Shown here: piece by piece, positions 16,842 through 25,300 of the stretch
Layout of the letters: every line of letters begins with the position of its first letter
Numbering within the stretch: the stretch's first letter is position 1
Assembly (NCBI GenBank): GCA_902769255.1
Contig: CACXOM010000016.1
Location: forward strand, 1 to 39,178
Reading direction: 5' to 3'
DNA: 39,178 nt
DNA from: Oscillospiraceae bacterium
GTDB taxonomy: Bacteria; Bacillota; Clostridia; Oscillospirales; Acutalibacteraceae
Made by a program: the position numbers and the translations under genes
Notes under the pieces: generated by a model
Seen by the model: only the letters and a program-made list of their open reading frames with translations
What the model was told of the DNA's origin: nothing
The model's database searches: none

Positions 16842-17825
16842 TTACAAATTATTATGCACTTTTTCTAAATGCTTTTTAAACTCTTCTTTAACATTTTGGG
16901 GAGCTATAATTTTAATTTTTCCTGAAAAAGAGGTCAACCAGCCAAAAAACTGCGGTGAAACCGCAATGTCAACATTAATTTGAAAATGGTTTTCGTCAAC
17001 TTTCATAATAATATTGTTTTTGCCGAATTTATCGACAATAACGCCGGTTAAATCGTTTTCGGCCAAAAGTTTTACCTTTTCAACTTTTCCACCGAACATT
17101 CCGAAAAAGCGTTTTTCGTATTTTGCAATATCAATATTTTCAAATTCTTTTTCACCGTCATTTTTCTCACTTGTAATATTAATACCGAAAATTTTATCAA
17201 CACGGTAGTGTTTAAACATTTGATTTTCAGAATCAAAGCCTAAAAGGTAATAGTATTGCTCGCTTAACATTAAAGCATAAGGGCTAATTTTATAAACAGC
17301 ACCGTCTTTTTTAAAAACATTTTTATCAGAAACTGAATATTTAATATATTTAAATTCAATTTTTTTATGAGAATTAATTGCGGTTTGAATATAATCAATA
17401 GTTTTGTAAATAGACTCGTTCATATTCTTAACTCGGTCGGCAACAAAAACTTGTCGTTGAAGAGCCGCTGCTTGCGAAGTGCTACAAAGCGATTCTAACT
17501 TTTTAATAAGCGAGTTAGATTTTTTTACTGTTAAAAACTTTGAAGATTGAACAGAATCAACAAGAAGTTTAAGTTCGGGCAGTTCAAATTCACGCTCGCC
17601 GATACAATAATAATTTGAATCGGTTTTTTCAACAATAACATCAACGCCAAAATTTATTAAGCACTCAATATCGTTGTAAAGCGACTTTCTTTCTGCCGAA
17701 ATACCGTAAGAATCGAGTTTATCAATAAGTTGTTTGGTAGATAATTTGTTATCGTCATCGGTTTCATTTTCTAAAATCTGTTTTAAATATAAAAGTTTTA
17801 GTTTTTGATTTTGTGATTTTGGCAT
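16842..17825 (-). CDS. WYL-domain transcriptional regulator
   Basis: 327 residues. The N-terminal winged helix (about 1-75: LYLKQILENETDDDNKLSTK, SYGISAERKSLYNDIECL) is the HTH type joined to WYL domains. The WYL domain follows at about 135-215 (KIEFKYIKYS, YKISPYALMLSEQYYYLLGF, KHYRVDKI), then a WCX-type C-terminus (SPQFFGWLTSF). Such proteins sense small molecules or nucleic acids and control neighbouring or distant genes. GGAGGG lies before ATG 17825. It is divergent from the unknown gene at 17898, which may be its target. Confidence 0.88.
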   Translation of the reverse strand: MPKSQNQKLKLLYLKQILENETDDDNKLSTKQLIDKLDSYGISAERKSLYNDIECLINFGVDVIVEKTDSNYYCIGEREFELPELKLLVDSVQSSKFLTVKKSNSLIKKLESLCSTSQAAALQRQVFVADRVKNMNESIYKTIDYIQTAINSHKKIEFKYIKYSVSDKNVFKKDGAVYKISPYALMLSEQYYYLLGFDSENQMFKHYRVDKIFGINITSEKNDGEKEFENIDIAKYEKRFFGMFGGKVEKVKLLAENDLTGVIVDKFGKNNIIMKVDENHFQINVDIAVSPQFFGWLTSFSGKIKIIAPQNVKEEFKKHLEKVHNNL

Positions 17826-17846
17826 AACTGACCCTCCTTTTTTAAT

Positions 17847-17875
17847 ATATTAACATAAAGCGAGAGTTTACGCAA
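17847..17875 (-). promoter_or_regulatory. Possible promoter of the WYL regulator
   Basis: On the minus strand TTGCGT (17875-17870), 17-bp spacer, TAATAT (17852-17847) preceded by TGT. It is 22 bases from the start codon, so the leader is very short. Confidence 0.5.
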
Positions 17876-17897
17876 TATGTTTATTAGGAGAATTATA

Positions 17898-18647
17898 ATG
17901 TTTGCTACAATCAATTTAGAAAAAACTAAAAAAAGGCTGAAAAAATCGGTAAAAATAGAAGAATCGAAAATAGGCGAAGTTGAGTTTTTAAAAGTAACAC
18001 TATTTAAAGAATTATCGCCTAAAAAAATAGAGAGAAAGCTTAAAAATAAGGTTGATACCGTTATTCTATCGGAAAGCTTATCTAATAATAGTTTTAATAA
18101 AATAAAAGTTTATGATTCAGTTGACTTTATTAAAAACATTTCTGCTTATACTTTTATGAAAATAATTAAACTTTCTAAAATAAAAGCAAACGACCTTTCG
18201 GTGTGCGTTGTTGATAAAAAAGGGGATTATACCGATTTTGTAAAAAGTCTTGTAAAAAAAGCATCTTTAATTAAAATTATAACGCAAAATGATAAAGATT
18301 ATTTAACGCTTGCAGATGAAATTTATGATGAATACGGCGTTCAACTGATTTTTTCAGATGATATAGGCAACTGTAATTTAGGTATAAACCTTGATGTGAG
18401 CAACCCTATTATTTGGTTTAACTGCGTTAAAAATTACGCTAAAATTACAAAAAGGTGTATTAAAATCGGAGCAGGGCTTTCTTCAAGCGTTCCAAAAGGG
18501 ATTTTTGAGTGCGATTTTGCCGGAATTTTAAAAGAATACAGAGATTTTAGAAGGCTTAATTTAATTACTGCTGATTATTTTGAAAAAGATAATTTTCTTT
18601 ATGAAATTAATTGCAAAAATATAAAAAATTTTCTTGACATAAAGTGA
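17898..18647 (+). CDS. Uncharacterised protein, possible Rossmann-like fold
   Basis: 249 residues, basic, with no signal peptide or membrane segment. The N-terminus is MFATINLEKTKKRLKKSVKI. The middle alternates beta strands and helices (SVCVVDKKGDYTDFVKSLV, IKIITQND, DEYGVQLIFSDD), as in a Rossmann-type domain, but no glycine-rich nucleotide loop or catalytic motif is clear. I do not recognise the family. I preferred ATG 17898 because AGGAG stands 7 bases before it; an upstream in-frame ATG at 17877 has no ribosome site. It is divergent from the WYL regulator, and its 3' end contains the tRNA-Ser promoter. Confidence 0.72.
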   Translation: MFATINLEKTKKRLKKSVKIEESKIGEVEFLKVTLFKELSPKKIERKLKNKVDTVILSESLSNNSFNKIKVYDSVDFIKNISAYTFMKIIKLSKIKANDLSVCVVDKKGDYTDFVKSLVKKASLIKIITQNDKDYLTLADEIYDEYGVQLIFSDDIGNCNLGINLDVSNPIIWFNCVKNYAKITKRCIKIGAGLSSSVPKGIFECDFAGILKEYRDFRRLNLITADYFEKDNFLYEINCKNIKNFLDIK

Positions 18648-18662
18648 AAATGTTGTTAAAAT
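18634..18662 (+). promoter_or_regulatory. Promoter of tRNA-Ser, partly inside the preceding gene
   Basis: TTGACA (18634-18639), 17-bp spacer, TAAAAT (18657-18662) preceded by TGT. The -35 box lies within the last codons of the unknown gene and the spacer contains its stop codon. Confidence 0.82.
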
Positions 18663-18665
18663 ATT

Positions 18666-18686
18666 ATTTGCGAGTTGCTCGCAAAT
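18666..18686 (+). other. Perfect hairpin in the tRNA-Ser leader
   Basis: ATTTGCGAG - TTG - CTCGCAAAT, 9 bp with a 3-base loop, ending 2 bases before the mature tRNA 5' end. It would form in the pre-tRNA leader next to the RNase P site. Confidence 0.6.
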
Positions 18687-18688
18687 AT

Positions 18689-18781
18689 GCAGGGTTGTCC
18701 GAGCTGGCCGAAGGAGCACGATTGGAAATCGTGTAAACCGTCAAAGCGGTTTCGAGAGTTCGAATCTCTTGCCCTGCGCCA
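18689..18781 (+). tRNA. tRNA-Ser (GGA)
   Basis: 93 bases with encoded CCA. Anticodon GGA in stem CACGA / TCGTG, a long class II variable arm (CCGTCAAAGCGG), acceptor GCAGGGT / GCCCTGC and discriminator G73, all as expected for serine. Confidence 0.95.
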
Positions 18782-18785
18782 AGCA

Positions 18786-18816
18786 AAAAAAGCAAGTCAT
18801 TTGACTTGCTTTTTTG
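18786..18816. terminator. Shared terminator of tRNA-Ser and the B12-linked operon
   Basis: AAAAAAGCAAGTCA - TT - TGACTTGCTTTTTT, a 14-bp perfect stem with tails suited to both directions. The stop codon of the transglutaminase-like gene (18797-18799) lies inside the stem, so coding and terminator overlap. Confidence 0.85.
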
Positions 18817-20767
18817 TTTTTTTGTAAAATTCTTTTAAAAATAATTCGTCTTTCAATGAAATACTTTTATTTGAAAAACGCTTTTTAAAATAAATTTGTT
18901 GCGCTTTTTCAAAGTTTTCAATATTATTTGGTATTATGTAACCGTCTGTTTTAACGCCTTTTTTGTTTAAATTGGCAATTGTTTTTTCAAAATAATCGCT
19001 TTTCTTTTTCCTCTTTAATAAAAGAATCAAAATGATAATTAATAAAGATATAACAATATAATAAACATATGAAATGTTATGTGATTTACCGTTTTTGGTG
19101 TAATTTACAGCGGTTTTTGTTTTCTTGTTTATTACTTTATTTTTAACTATTTTTTCGTCATTAGTCTTTTGAGTTTTAATTGAAAAATCAGTCGGCAAAT
19201 TAATTTTTTCGCTAATTTTCGGCGTTGTTTCAAAAGGCAACCAGCCTATGCCGTCGTGATAATATTCTACCCATGCATGACAGTTTTTTTCACTTAACAC
19301 AATTTCGCTTTTTTTAATATCGTTTTTTGTGATTATATAACCTTCAACATATCTTGCAGGAATGCCTAAATATCTGAATACTAAAGCGCAAAGTGAGGCG
19401 TAATGAACGCTAAAACCTCTTTTTGAATTTGCAAAATTTGAAACACAGTCGGCAAATGAATTGCAATTAGTCGCACTTTCGTCATATTTAAAATCTTTAA
19501 AAATTTCAGAAATTTCCTTTTTAGCATTTTTATAAGAATAATGCATATTGCCTTTTGGGTTGTATTCGCCAATTAAATCTTTGATTAAATCTTTATGATT
19601 TTTATCAATTGACGTATAGTTTTTATAAACAAAATCTCTGTAATGTTTTTCTTCGTTTGTTAAATTTGGCTTTAATTTGCTAAAATCAATGTTGCTCGCA
19701 TAATAAGAATAGTCGCTACTGTCAAAAGCATTGTTTAAAGCGTTTTTATCGTTGATTTTACTGCTGTTTAAAGCGGTGTTGTCACAAAGAGAATAGGGAA
19801 TATATTTAAATTTTTTGCAAGCGCCAAAATTGCTTATTGTAATTCTATTTCTCGCATACTTTTTATTTGCTATTTGAGTTTGAGAATAAAAACCGTTTTT
19901 ATAAAGTGAATTAAACAAATCGGAATATTTGTAAAGCGTTTTGTTATCAAGACTTTGCCATTTGTTATCTTTGAAATTATCGCCTACAAAGCCTTTTAAA
20001 TACATAGTTTTAGGTGTTGACATTTTTATTTTAAGTGTAGTTTTGTTTGTAGGTTTATATGGCTTTAAATTGTTAAAATCACCGTTTGGCAAAGTGTTTT
20101 CGTAAAATATTACTTTGTTTGCCAAAGACGTTGATATAAAACTAAAATTTATTTGAGGTATATTTGCAATTATTGCTACAATTAAAACAGTAGCAATAAG
20201 TGTTTTTACAGCAAATTTTATATTGATTTCAGGTAAATTATCTTTTATTTTAAGAATTACAAGTGAAACAATCAACAAAACAATGCCTAAAGGTTTTATT
20301 GTGTTAAAAAACAAACCAAAAGCGCTTATTGATAAAAGCGAAAAATCATAAAACCAAATGCCTTTAAATCTAATTACAAAGTAAAAAATCAGCGTTAAAA
20401 TTAAAATAATTAAAATATTGATATAGATTAAATTTTCACTTTGCGTTTTAAAAAGTTTTACAATAGTTAAAGTTTTTTCACCGTATGAATTAATGATTGA
20501 ATTTGTTAAAAAAAGCAGTCCGCTTTTTAGTGATTTGTGAAAAATAATAAGAAAAACTGCGGTTAGGATTAGTGGCGCAAAATAAGCGATATTTCTTTTA
20601 ATTTTTGCTAAAGTAAAGGTAAAAAAAGAGGAAATTATAACAGCAAATGCAATTTTAGAATCAAAATTTGCAACGCTAAAAAACACCCCTAAAACACTTA
20701 ACAGGAGAGTAAAAAAATCTAAAAATAAACTATTCTTTTGTTGGTTTTCTTGGCTTGCTTTTAACAT
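18797..20767 (-). CDS. Transglutaminase-like membrane protein (TgpA type) with Ser at the Cys position
   Basis: 656 residues. Several N-terminal membrane segments (about 15-215), an extracytoplasmic middle, a transglutaminase core (about 385-516), one more membrane helix near 565-585 and a cytosolic tail: the TgpA/YebA layout. The core has KRGFSVHYASL (usually KRGYCxxFAS), GIPARYVEGY, NCHAWVEYYHDGIGWLPFET. Catalytic His is H497, and the acid position is E513 (Asp or Glu in relatives). The nucleophile position S453 is encoded by AGC, so the usual Cys is missing. It may be a binding-only or scaffold protein. Last gene of the cobalamin-riboswitch operon, 10 bases after DUF58; AAGGA precedes its start. 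Confidence 0.88.
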   Translation of the reverse strand: MLKASQENQQKNSLFLDFFTLLLSVLGVFFSVANFDSKIAFAVIISSFFTFTLAKIKRNIAYFAPLILTAVFLIIFHKSLKSGLLFLTNSIINSYGEKTLTIVKLFKTQSENLIYINILIILILTLIFYFVIRFKGIWFYDFSLLSISAFGLFFNTIKPLGIVLLIVSLVILKIKDNLPEINIKFAVKTLIATVLIVAIIANIPQINFSFISTSLANKVIFYENTLPNGDFNNLKPYKPTNKTTLKIKMSTPKTMYLKGFVGDNFKDNKWQSLDNKTLYKYSDLFNSLYKNGFYSQTQIANKKYARNRITISNFGACKKFKYIPYSLCDNTALNSSKINDKNALNNAFDSSDYSYYASNIDFSKLKPNLTNEEKHYRDFVYKNYTSIDKNHKDLIKDLIGEYNPKGNMHYSYKNAKKEISEIFKDFKYDESATNCNSFADCVSNFANSKRGFSVHYASLCALVFRYLGIPARYVEGYIITKNDIKKSEIVLSEKNCHAWVEYYHDGIGWLPFETTPKISEKINLPTDFSIKTQKTNDEKIVKNKVINKKTKTAVNYTKNGKSHNISYVYYIVISLLIIILILLLKRKKKSDYFEKTIANLNKKGVKTDGYIIPNNIENFEKAQQIYFKKRFSNKSISLKDELFLKEFYKKTKKQVK

Positions 20768-20777
20768 TTTAAGTTCC

Positions 20778-21698
20778 TTAAAAAACAGATTTTCCTACAA
20801 TAAACTCAATCTTTAAAAACTCTGCTACTACCGAATAAAAATCGTCTTCACATTCAATTTCAAAAGAAGTGATTTTGCCGTAAATAAATGCTACAATTTC
20901 TAATTTTGCGTTGGTTTTAATTAAGCTAAAACATTTTGAAAGAAAATCTTCAACTTTTTGGTTTGCGAGCGGTGCGCTTAAAGGTTTTTCTACAAAATTA
21001 TCAAAAACAATTTTTGTTTTTTTGTCTTCGTTTTCAGAGCCTTGTTTTACAATGAGTTCATCATATTTTGCTGATAATTTATGATGAATTTGATTTAAAT
21101 TATCGCCTTTTTGATATTCTCTTAAATGCGAAATATTATATAAATCTTTGCCGTTTTTTTGCGTTTCAAACTCGTTGTTTTGATTAAACTTTTCGCTTTC
21201 ACTTAAATAATCAGCTATATTAATTTCAGGCAAGACTGTTAAATAATCTTGCGTTTTGCATTCGAGCGTTCTAAAAACTATGCCGAATAAATCGTAAATT
21301 TTTATACTTTCAACTAAAATACTTACCGTTCCACAAAATGAACTTTCAAAGTTAAAAGTATTCTCTAACTTGCCATTAGGCATAACGCTGTTTGAAAATA
21401 TCAAAACGCTTTGCTCGTTTGTAACAGGATTTTTAATTGTAAGTTTTGTTTTAATATTCGGGTAAAATAAACGGTTGCCGTTTTTTAAAACTAATTTGCA
21501 ACTTGCTATTTGGTTTTTTTTAATTCTTTTAGGCATATCAAAACTAACCGTAAACTTTTTGTTTACAATTGAAATTAAAACTAAATGTGTAAAAGGGGAT
21601 AAAAGCGTTAGAATAAATAGAATCAAAAACGCTAAACCGCCTGTAAAAAGAGTTAAAATTAATTCGATTAATAATAAAAAACAATAAATAAATTTCAT
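20778..21698 (-). CDS. DUF58 domain membrane protein
   Basis: 306 residues. Two membrane helices at about 3-45, a beta-sandwich (about 50-170), then the DUF58 signature LYNISHLREYQKGDNLNQIH followed by HKLSAKYDELIVKQ (family form R-x-Y-x-x-G-D-x-x-R-x-I-x-W-x-x-S-A-R). The Trp of the signature is replaced by His. DUF58 proteins carry a von Willebrand-like fold and work with MoxR ATPases and TgpA-type proteins, as here. The gene follows MoxR by 4 bases without a good ribosome site, so translational coupling is likely. Confidence 0.87.
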   Translation of the reverse strand: MKFIYCFLLLIELILTLFTGGLAFLILFILTLLSPFTHLVLISIVNKKFTVSFDMPKRIKKNQIASCKLVLKNGNRLFYPNIKTKLTIKNPVTNEQSVLIFSNSVMPNGKLENTFNFESSFCGTVSILVESIKIYDLFGIVFRTLECKTQDYLTVLPEINIADYLSESEKFNQNNEFETQKNGKDLYNISHLREYQKGDNLNQIHHKLSAKYDELIVKQGSENEDKKTKIVFDNFVEKPLSAPLANQKVEDFLSKCFSLIKTNAKLEIVAFIYGKITSFEIECEDDFYSVVAEFLKIEFIVGKSVF

Positions 21699-21702
21699 AT
21701 TT

Positions 21703-22632
21703 TTAACTTATTTTCGGCATTTCGATTTCGCTTAAAATGCTGTTAATAACTTGTGTGTCGGAAACTGATGAAAACTTTGCGTTTGAATTTAAAATAATTC
21801 TGTGAGCACAGGTTATTTCAAATATTTCCGCAACATCGGTAGGAATTACAAAATCTCTTTCGTTTAAAAATGCGTGCGCTTTTGCCATTTTGCAAATGGC
21901 GATTGCGCCTCTTGGGCTTACGCCTAATTCAATATTTTCATTGTTTCTTGTCGCTTCAATAAGTTTTGTTATGTATTCGTAAACTTCATCGCTTATAAAA
22001 ATGTTTTCGATTTGTTTTTGTAGTGAAAGATATGTTTCATCATCAACAATTCTTTTTATATAATCGGTTTTGTTTTCGTATTTGTTTGTTTTTAAAATTT
22101 CAATTTGCTGTTTAAAATCAGGGTAGCCCATTTTAAGTCTTATCATAAATCGGTCAAGTTGCGAGTTTGGTAAAACCTGTGTACCTGCCGAGCCTGTCGG
22201 ATTTTGCGTTGCAATAACGGTGAAAGGCGAGGGGAGTTTGTAAGTGTTACCGTCAACGCTTATTTGTTTTTCTTCCATTGCTTCGAGTAGCGCAGACTGA
22301 GTTTTAGGCGAGGTGCGGTTGATTTCATCTGCAAGCAAAATATTTGTCATTATTGCGCCTTGTTGAAACTTTAATTTTTTATCATTTTTATCAAAATAAG
22401 AAAAACCTAAAATATCAGATGGCATTGTGTCGGGAGTAAACTGAACTCTCTTAAAATCTTGCCCAAAAATTTTTGAAATTGCGAGCGAAAGGGTGGTTTT
22501 GCCGACACCCGGCACATCTTCAAAAAGAATATGACCGCCTGCAAGCATCGCTTCAATACAATTTTTTATAACATTTTCTTTGCCGATTATAACTTTTTCA
22601 GCTTCGCCTATAATTTTATTGGTAATGTTCAT
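21703..22632 (-). CDS. MoxR-family AAA+ ATPase
   Basis: 309 residues, full family length. Walker A PGVGKTT (41-47), Walker B NILLADEINR with D102-E103, sensor 1 ATQNP (N144), arginine-finger/sensor 2 segment LGVSPRGAIA. MoxR ATPases remodel or activate partner proteins, usually with a DUF58 or vWA protein encoded next to them. The start has AAGGAGAG 6 bases upstream and overlaps the end of the preceding gene by 17 bases. Its presence in a cobalamin-controlled operon suggests it helps assemble or load the surface proteins encoded upstream (inference). Confidence 0.93.
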   Translation of the reverse strand: MNITNKIIGEAEKVIIGKENVIKNCIEAMLAGGHILFEDVPGVGKTTLSLAISKIFGQDFKRVQFTPDTMPSDILGFSYFDKNDKKLKFQQGAIMTNILLADEINRTSPKTQSALLEAMEEKQISVDGNTYKLPSPFTVIATQNPTGSAGTQVLPNSQLDRFMIRLKMGYPDFKQQIEILKTNKYENKTDYIKRIVDDETYLSLQKQIENIFISDEVYEYITKLIEATRNNENIELGVSPRGAIAICKMAKAHAFLNERDFVIPTDVAEIFEITCAHRIILNSNAKFSSVSDTQVINSILSEIEMPKIS

Positions 22633-23626
22633 TTTTAACTCTCCTTTTTATAAGAATTGCGCAAATTACCGCTGCAAAACAAGCAATTATCACAAGATAA
22701 AAATAATTTGTTTCATTTTTTATTATATTTTCGCGTCCGTTAGAAAAATCGTAAAACAAATTATAATTATTTTTAAAACGATAATGAGCAATTAAAGCGC
22801 AAAGCGCTTGTGTACTTGCCAAATTATCTGACTTTTTTTGGTCTATTATATGCTTAAATCCGCCGTTTTTATTTTTATACTTATTTAAGTTTGATATTAG
22901 TGTATTGTGGTTTTTAATAAATCTTTTATCTTGTTCGCAGTCAATTTTTAACTCGCAAAGGGCAATTATAACCTGCGAAACGCTTTCAGCCGAGCCGAAA
23001 CCGGCGTCTGCAGCTTGATTTTTTGAAAGATAATTTAGCGCTATTTCTTTTTGCTTTTTGGCTGATTTATAAGGCGCTAACGCCTGCAAGGCGAATGCGG
23101 TTGAATCAACCTCTGAAACACCGCCGTTAAGTGAAAAACCGCCGTCTTTGTTTTGATAAGAAAGCACTAAATCAATCAGTTTTGGTCGGCTGTATTTTGC
23201 CGATTTTGGTACTTTGTACCTTTTGCAGTCAAGCGCAATTAAGCCGTAAGATAAAGCGTTTATTCCTTGCTTTTCAATGTCTTCGTTATTATAAATTCCT
23301 TTTTCAAGCAAGTTATTTACATCTGACTTTTCATCAATTGCCGAAAGGCATAAAACAACTCTTTGATAATCTGTTGGGGTATTAAATTCGCTTTGTTTTA
23401 TTTTTTTTGCATATTCATTATAATTTTCATCTTTACCGACTCTTGCGCAACACAAATAATACCAATCTGCCATATTATTAGCTTCAGTTTTATTTGTGTT
23501 TTTATCAAGATATTCAAATAAGCTGTTGATATTGTCGCAAATTTCATTTTCCTTTGCGAAAACGGGGCAGGAAAGACAAGAAAAAATAAGAATAAAACAC
23601 AAAAACCTTAATAATACTTTTACCAT
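22616..23626 (-). CDS. Membrane-anchored alpha/alpha-repeat protein (prenyltransferase/intrinsic-factor-like)
   Basis: 336 residues. Signal peptide to about residue 24 (SCPVFA), a large outside domain, and a C-terminal membrane helix (YLVIIACFAAVICAILI) followed by RRVKNEHYQ. The outside domain has repeats of the prenyltransferase/squalene-cyclase type: VLSYQNKDGGFSLNGG with STAFALQAL, YLSKNQAADAGFGSAES, and LNKYKNKNGGFKH with STQALCALIAHY. The same alpha6/alpha6 fold makes the N-terminal domain of intrinsic factor and transcobalamin. Catalytic DxDD or zinc motifs of the enzymes are not seen, which fits a binding role. It overlaps the DUF4430 gene by 7 bases and MoxR by 17, so the products are probably made in fixed proportion. 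GGAGG is 15 bases from the start, a long spacing. Confidence 0.82.
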   Translation of the reverse strand: MVKVLLRFLCFILIFSCLSCPVFAKENEICDNINSLFEYLDKNTNKTEANNMADWYYLCCARVGKDENYNEYAKKIKQSEFNTPTDYQRVVLCLSAIDEKSDVNNLLEKGIYNNEDIEKQGINALSYGLIALDCKRYKVPKSAKYSRPKLIDLVLSYQNKDGGFSLNGGVSEVDSTAFALQALAPYKSAKKQKEIALNYLSKNQAADAGFGSAESVSQVIIALCELKIDCEQDKRFIKNHNTLISNLNKYKNKNGGFKHIIDQKKSDNLASTQALCALIAHYRFKNNYNLFYDFSNGRENIIKNETNYFYLVIIACFAAVICAILIKRRVKNEHYQ

Positions 23627-25284
23627 GTTATATCAAAATTACCTCCGCTTCCGTTTAATGAATATCCGCCTATGTCTTTGCCGTAAGCCAAGGTAAAGCG
23701 AATTTCTAAAGTGTCACCGTCTTTAAAAACAGCATCTGAAAGATTGTAATTTATAAAGTTTCCGTTTATTTTTATCATCCAGCCCGAAGCGTAAGTAAAA
23801 TCAAGCTCGCCCAAGCTGTCATGGGAGTGTTTTTGGTTAAGTGTGAGTCCGGCATTTTTAATTTCTTTTTTTAATTCTTCAGGAATAGAGGCGTTTTGAG
23901 CAATGCCTGATTTTGTAATTCTGTAAAGATAAAATCCGTCATTAATTGTGCCTTTGTTTGAATATTCAAATCCGTTTTGATTTAAAAAATTGGCTATTGT
24001 TTTTGCGCCGTTGTCGCCTTGAATAATATCAAAATCGGTTGTTTTAATAATATAGTCCAAACTTAAAACTTTAGCATCTATACTAATATTAATTTTGCCG
24101 ATTTTTTCGCCGTTTTGCGCTTTTTGGCAGTTTATTGTGTAAGAATAATCGGCAAAACGCCCGTCATTATCGGTAATTCTTATATCAAGCGTATTTTTTC
24201 CGTCAATAAATAAAAGTTTATAAACAGAATAATTCGAGTCCCATTTGTTACGAATAACGGTGTCGTTTAGTTTAACTTCAATTCCGTTTTTATAAATTCT
24301 TTTTCCGCTAAAATCTTTTGCTAAAATATTCAGCAAAAAGTCTGCACCTTTGATTGTTTGCTCATTTTTAATGTTTATATATTCAATTTTCGGCTCGGTT
24401 TCAGGGTTAGCGGTCGGAATAAAAATAATTGTGTAGGTTTGATTTATAGTAACAGTTTTGCCTTTTATTATATCGGTAGCTTTTAGCCTTATTGAATTGC
24501 TACCTATATTAAGCGCTACGCTGTAATTCTCTGATGTTGATGTAATTGTTTTGCCGTTTAAAACAACGCTTAATTCCCCTTTTTTGCTTGCGTTGTTAAG
24601 TTTTGCAAAAAAGCTAAATTTTTCATTATATACAGTTTTGTTTTCTAAATTCGTGTTAATAGAAAAATTTTTATTGTTATTTGTAGTTTTGACAGTTGAA
24701 GTTGATGCCTTTTGTTTTGAATAGGGGGGAGTGACAGAATTAGTTGTTTGTAATTTTAAAAATACTGTGTATTCCTCGAAAACCGATATAATTTTTCTGT
24801 TCTTTTCAATATATCTTACTAAAACTAATATCTTGTTTTCGCCGTTTTTAAGTAAAATTTTTCCAGTAAAGTTAGAAATTTCATCTTCATTTACATATAC
24901 AAAAACATTTTTTATTTCTAATTTTGTTAAATGAGTTATTCTAAATTTATATATTTTATTAAAAACCGTTTCTTTGTTTTTAATTGAGGTTTTAAAATAA
25001 GACTTTTTTTCTTTTTTTTCTAATAGATTTTTAGCTTCATTTGTTTGCTTAAATTCTTCGATTTGTTTTTTAAAAATGCTTTTTTTGGAATTAAGTTTTT
25101 TAAGAGCTGTTGTGGGAATTTTTATGTTGTTTTTTTGTTCTAAATGTTCGGCAACTGCTTGTTTTAGCGGGTTTTCTTCAGCTTTATACTGTTGGTTTGA
25201 ATAAAAGCAAAATGAGCCGATTGCTACTGCAATCAGCAAAAATAAAGGTATTAATTTTTGTGATATTCTTTGCAATCGACTCAT
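23620..25284 (-). CDS. Membrane-anchored multi-domain protein ending in DUF4430
   Basis: 554 residues. One N-terminal membrane helix (about 10-30), a charged coiled stretch (about 40-110), then at least three Ig-like beta domains (about 110-400, e.g. VVLNGKTITSTSENYSVALN, DGKNTLDIRITDNDGRFADY) with a Thr/Ser/Asn linker. At about 405-545 lies a DUF4430-like domain ending SGWMIKINGNFINYNLSD and DGDTLEIRFTLAYGKDIGG. DUF4430 matches the C-terminal cobalamin-covering domain of intrinsic factor and transcobalamin. With the alpha/alpha-repeat protein encoded immediately after, the two halves of an intrinsic-factor-like binder would be supplied as separate membrane proteins. Start ATG 25284 has a weak AGGAAAA upstream. 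Confidence 0.82.
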   Translation of the reverse strand: MSRLQRISQKLIPLFLLIAVAIGSFCFYSNQQYKAEENPLKQAVAEHLEQKNNIKIPTTALKKLNSKKSIFKKQIEEFKQTNEAKNLLEKKEKKSYFKTSIKNKETVFNKIYKFRITHLTKLEIKNVFVYVNEDEISNFTGKILLKNGENKILVLVRYIEKNRKIISVFEEYTVFLKLQTTNSVTPPYSKQKASTSTVKTTNNNKNFSINTNLENKTVYNEKFSFFAKLNNASKKGELSVVLNGKTITSTSENYSVALNIGSNSIRLKATDIIKGKTVTINQTYTIIFIPTANPETEPKIEYINIKNEQTIKGADFLLNILAKDFSGKRIYKNGIEVKLNDTVIRNKWDSNYSVYKLLFIDGKNTLDIRITDNDGRFADYSYTINCQKAQNGEKIGKINISIDAKVLSLDYIIKTTDFDIIQGDNGAKTIANFLNQNGFEYSNKGTINDGFYLYRITKSGIAQNASIPEELKKEIKNAGLTLNQKHSHDSLGELDFTYASGWMIKINGNFINYNLSDAVFKDGDTLEIRFTLAYGKDIGGYSLNGSGGNFDITW

Positions 25285-25300
25285 TTTTTGTGTTTTCCTG

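Noticed and set aside
16842-18647. Toxin-antitoxin or CBASS-like defence pair (WYL regulator plus unknown protein)
   Set aside because: The unknown protein shows no nuclease, cyclase or membrane-effector motif, and the two genes are divergent with separate starts.
18797-20767. Missing Cys explained by a frameshift in the transglutaminase gene
   Set aside because: The frame is continuous on both sides of Ser453 with all flanking motifs in register, so it is a substitution and not a shift.
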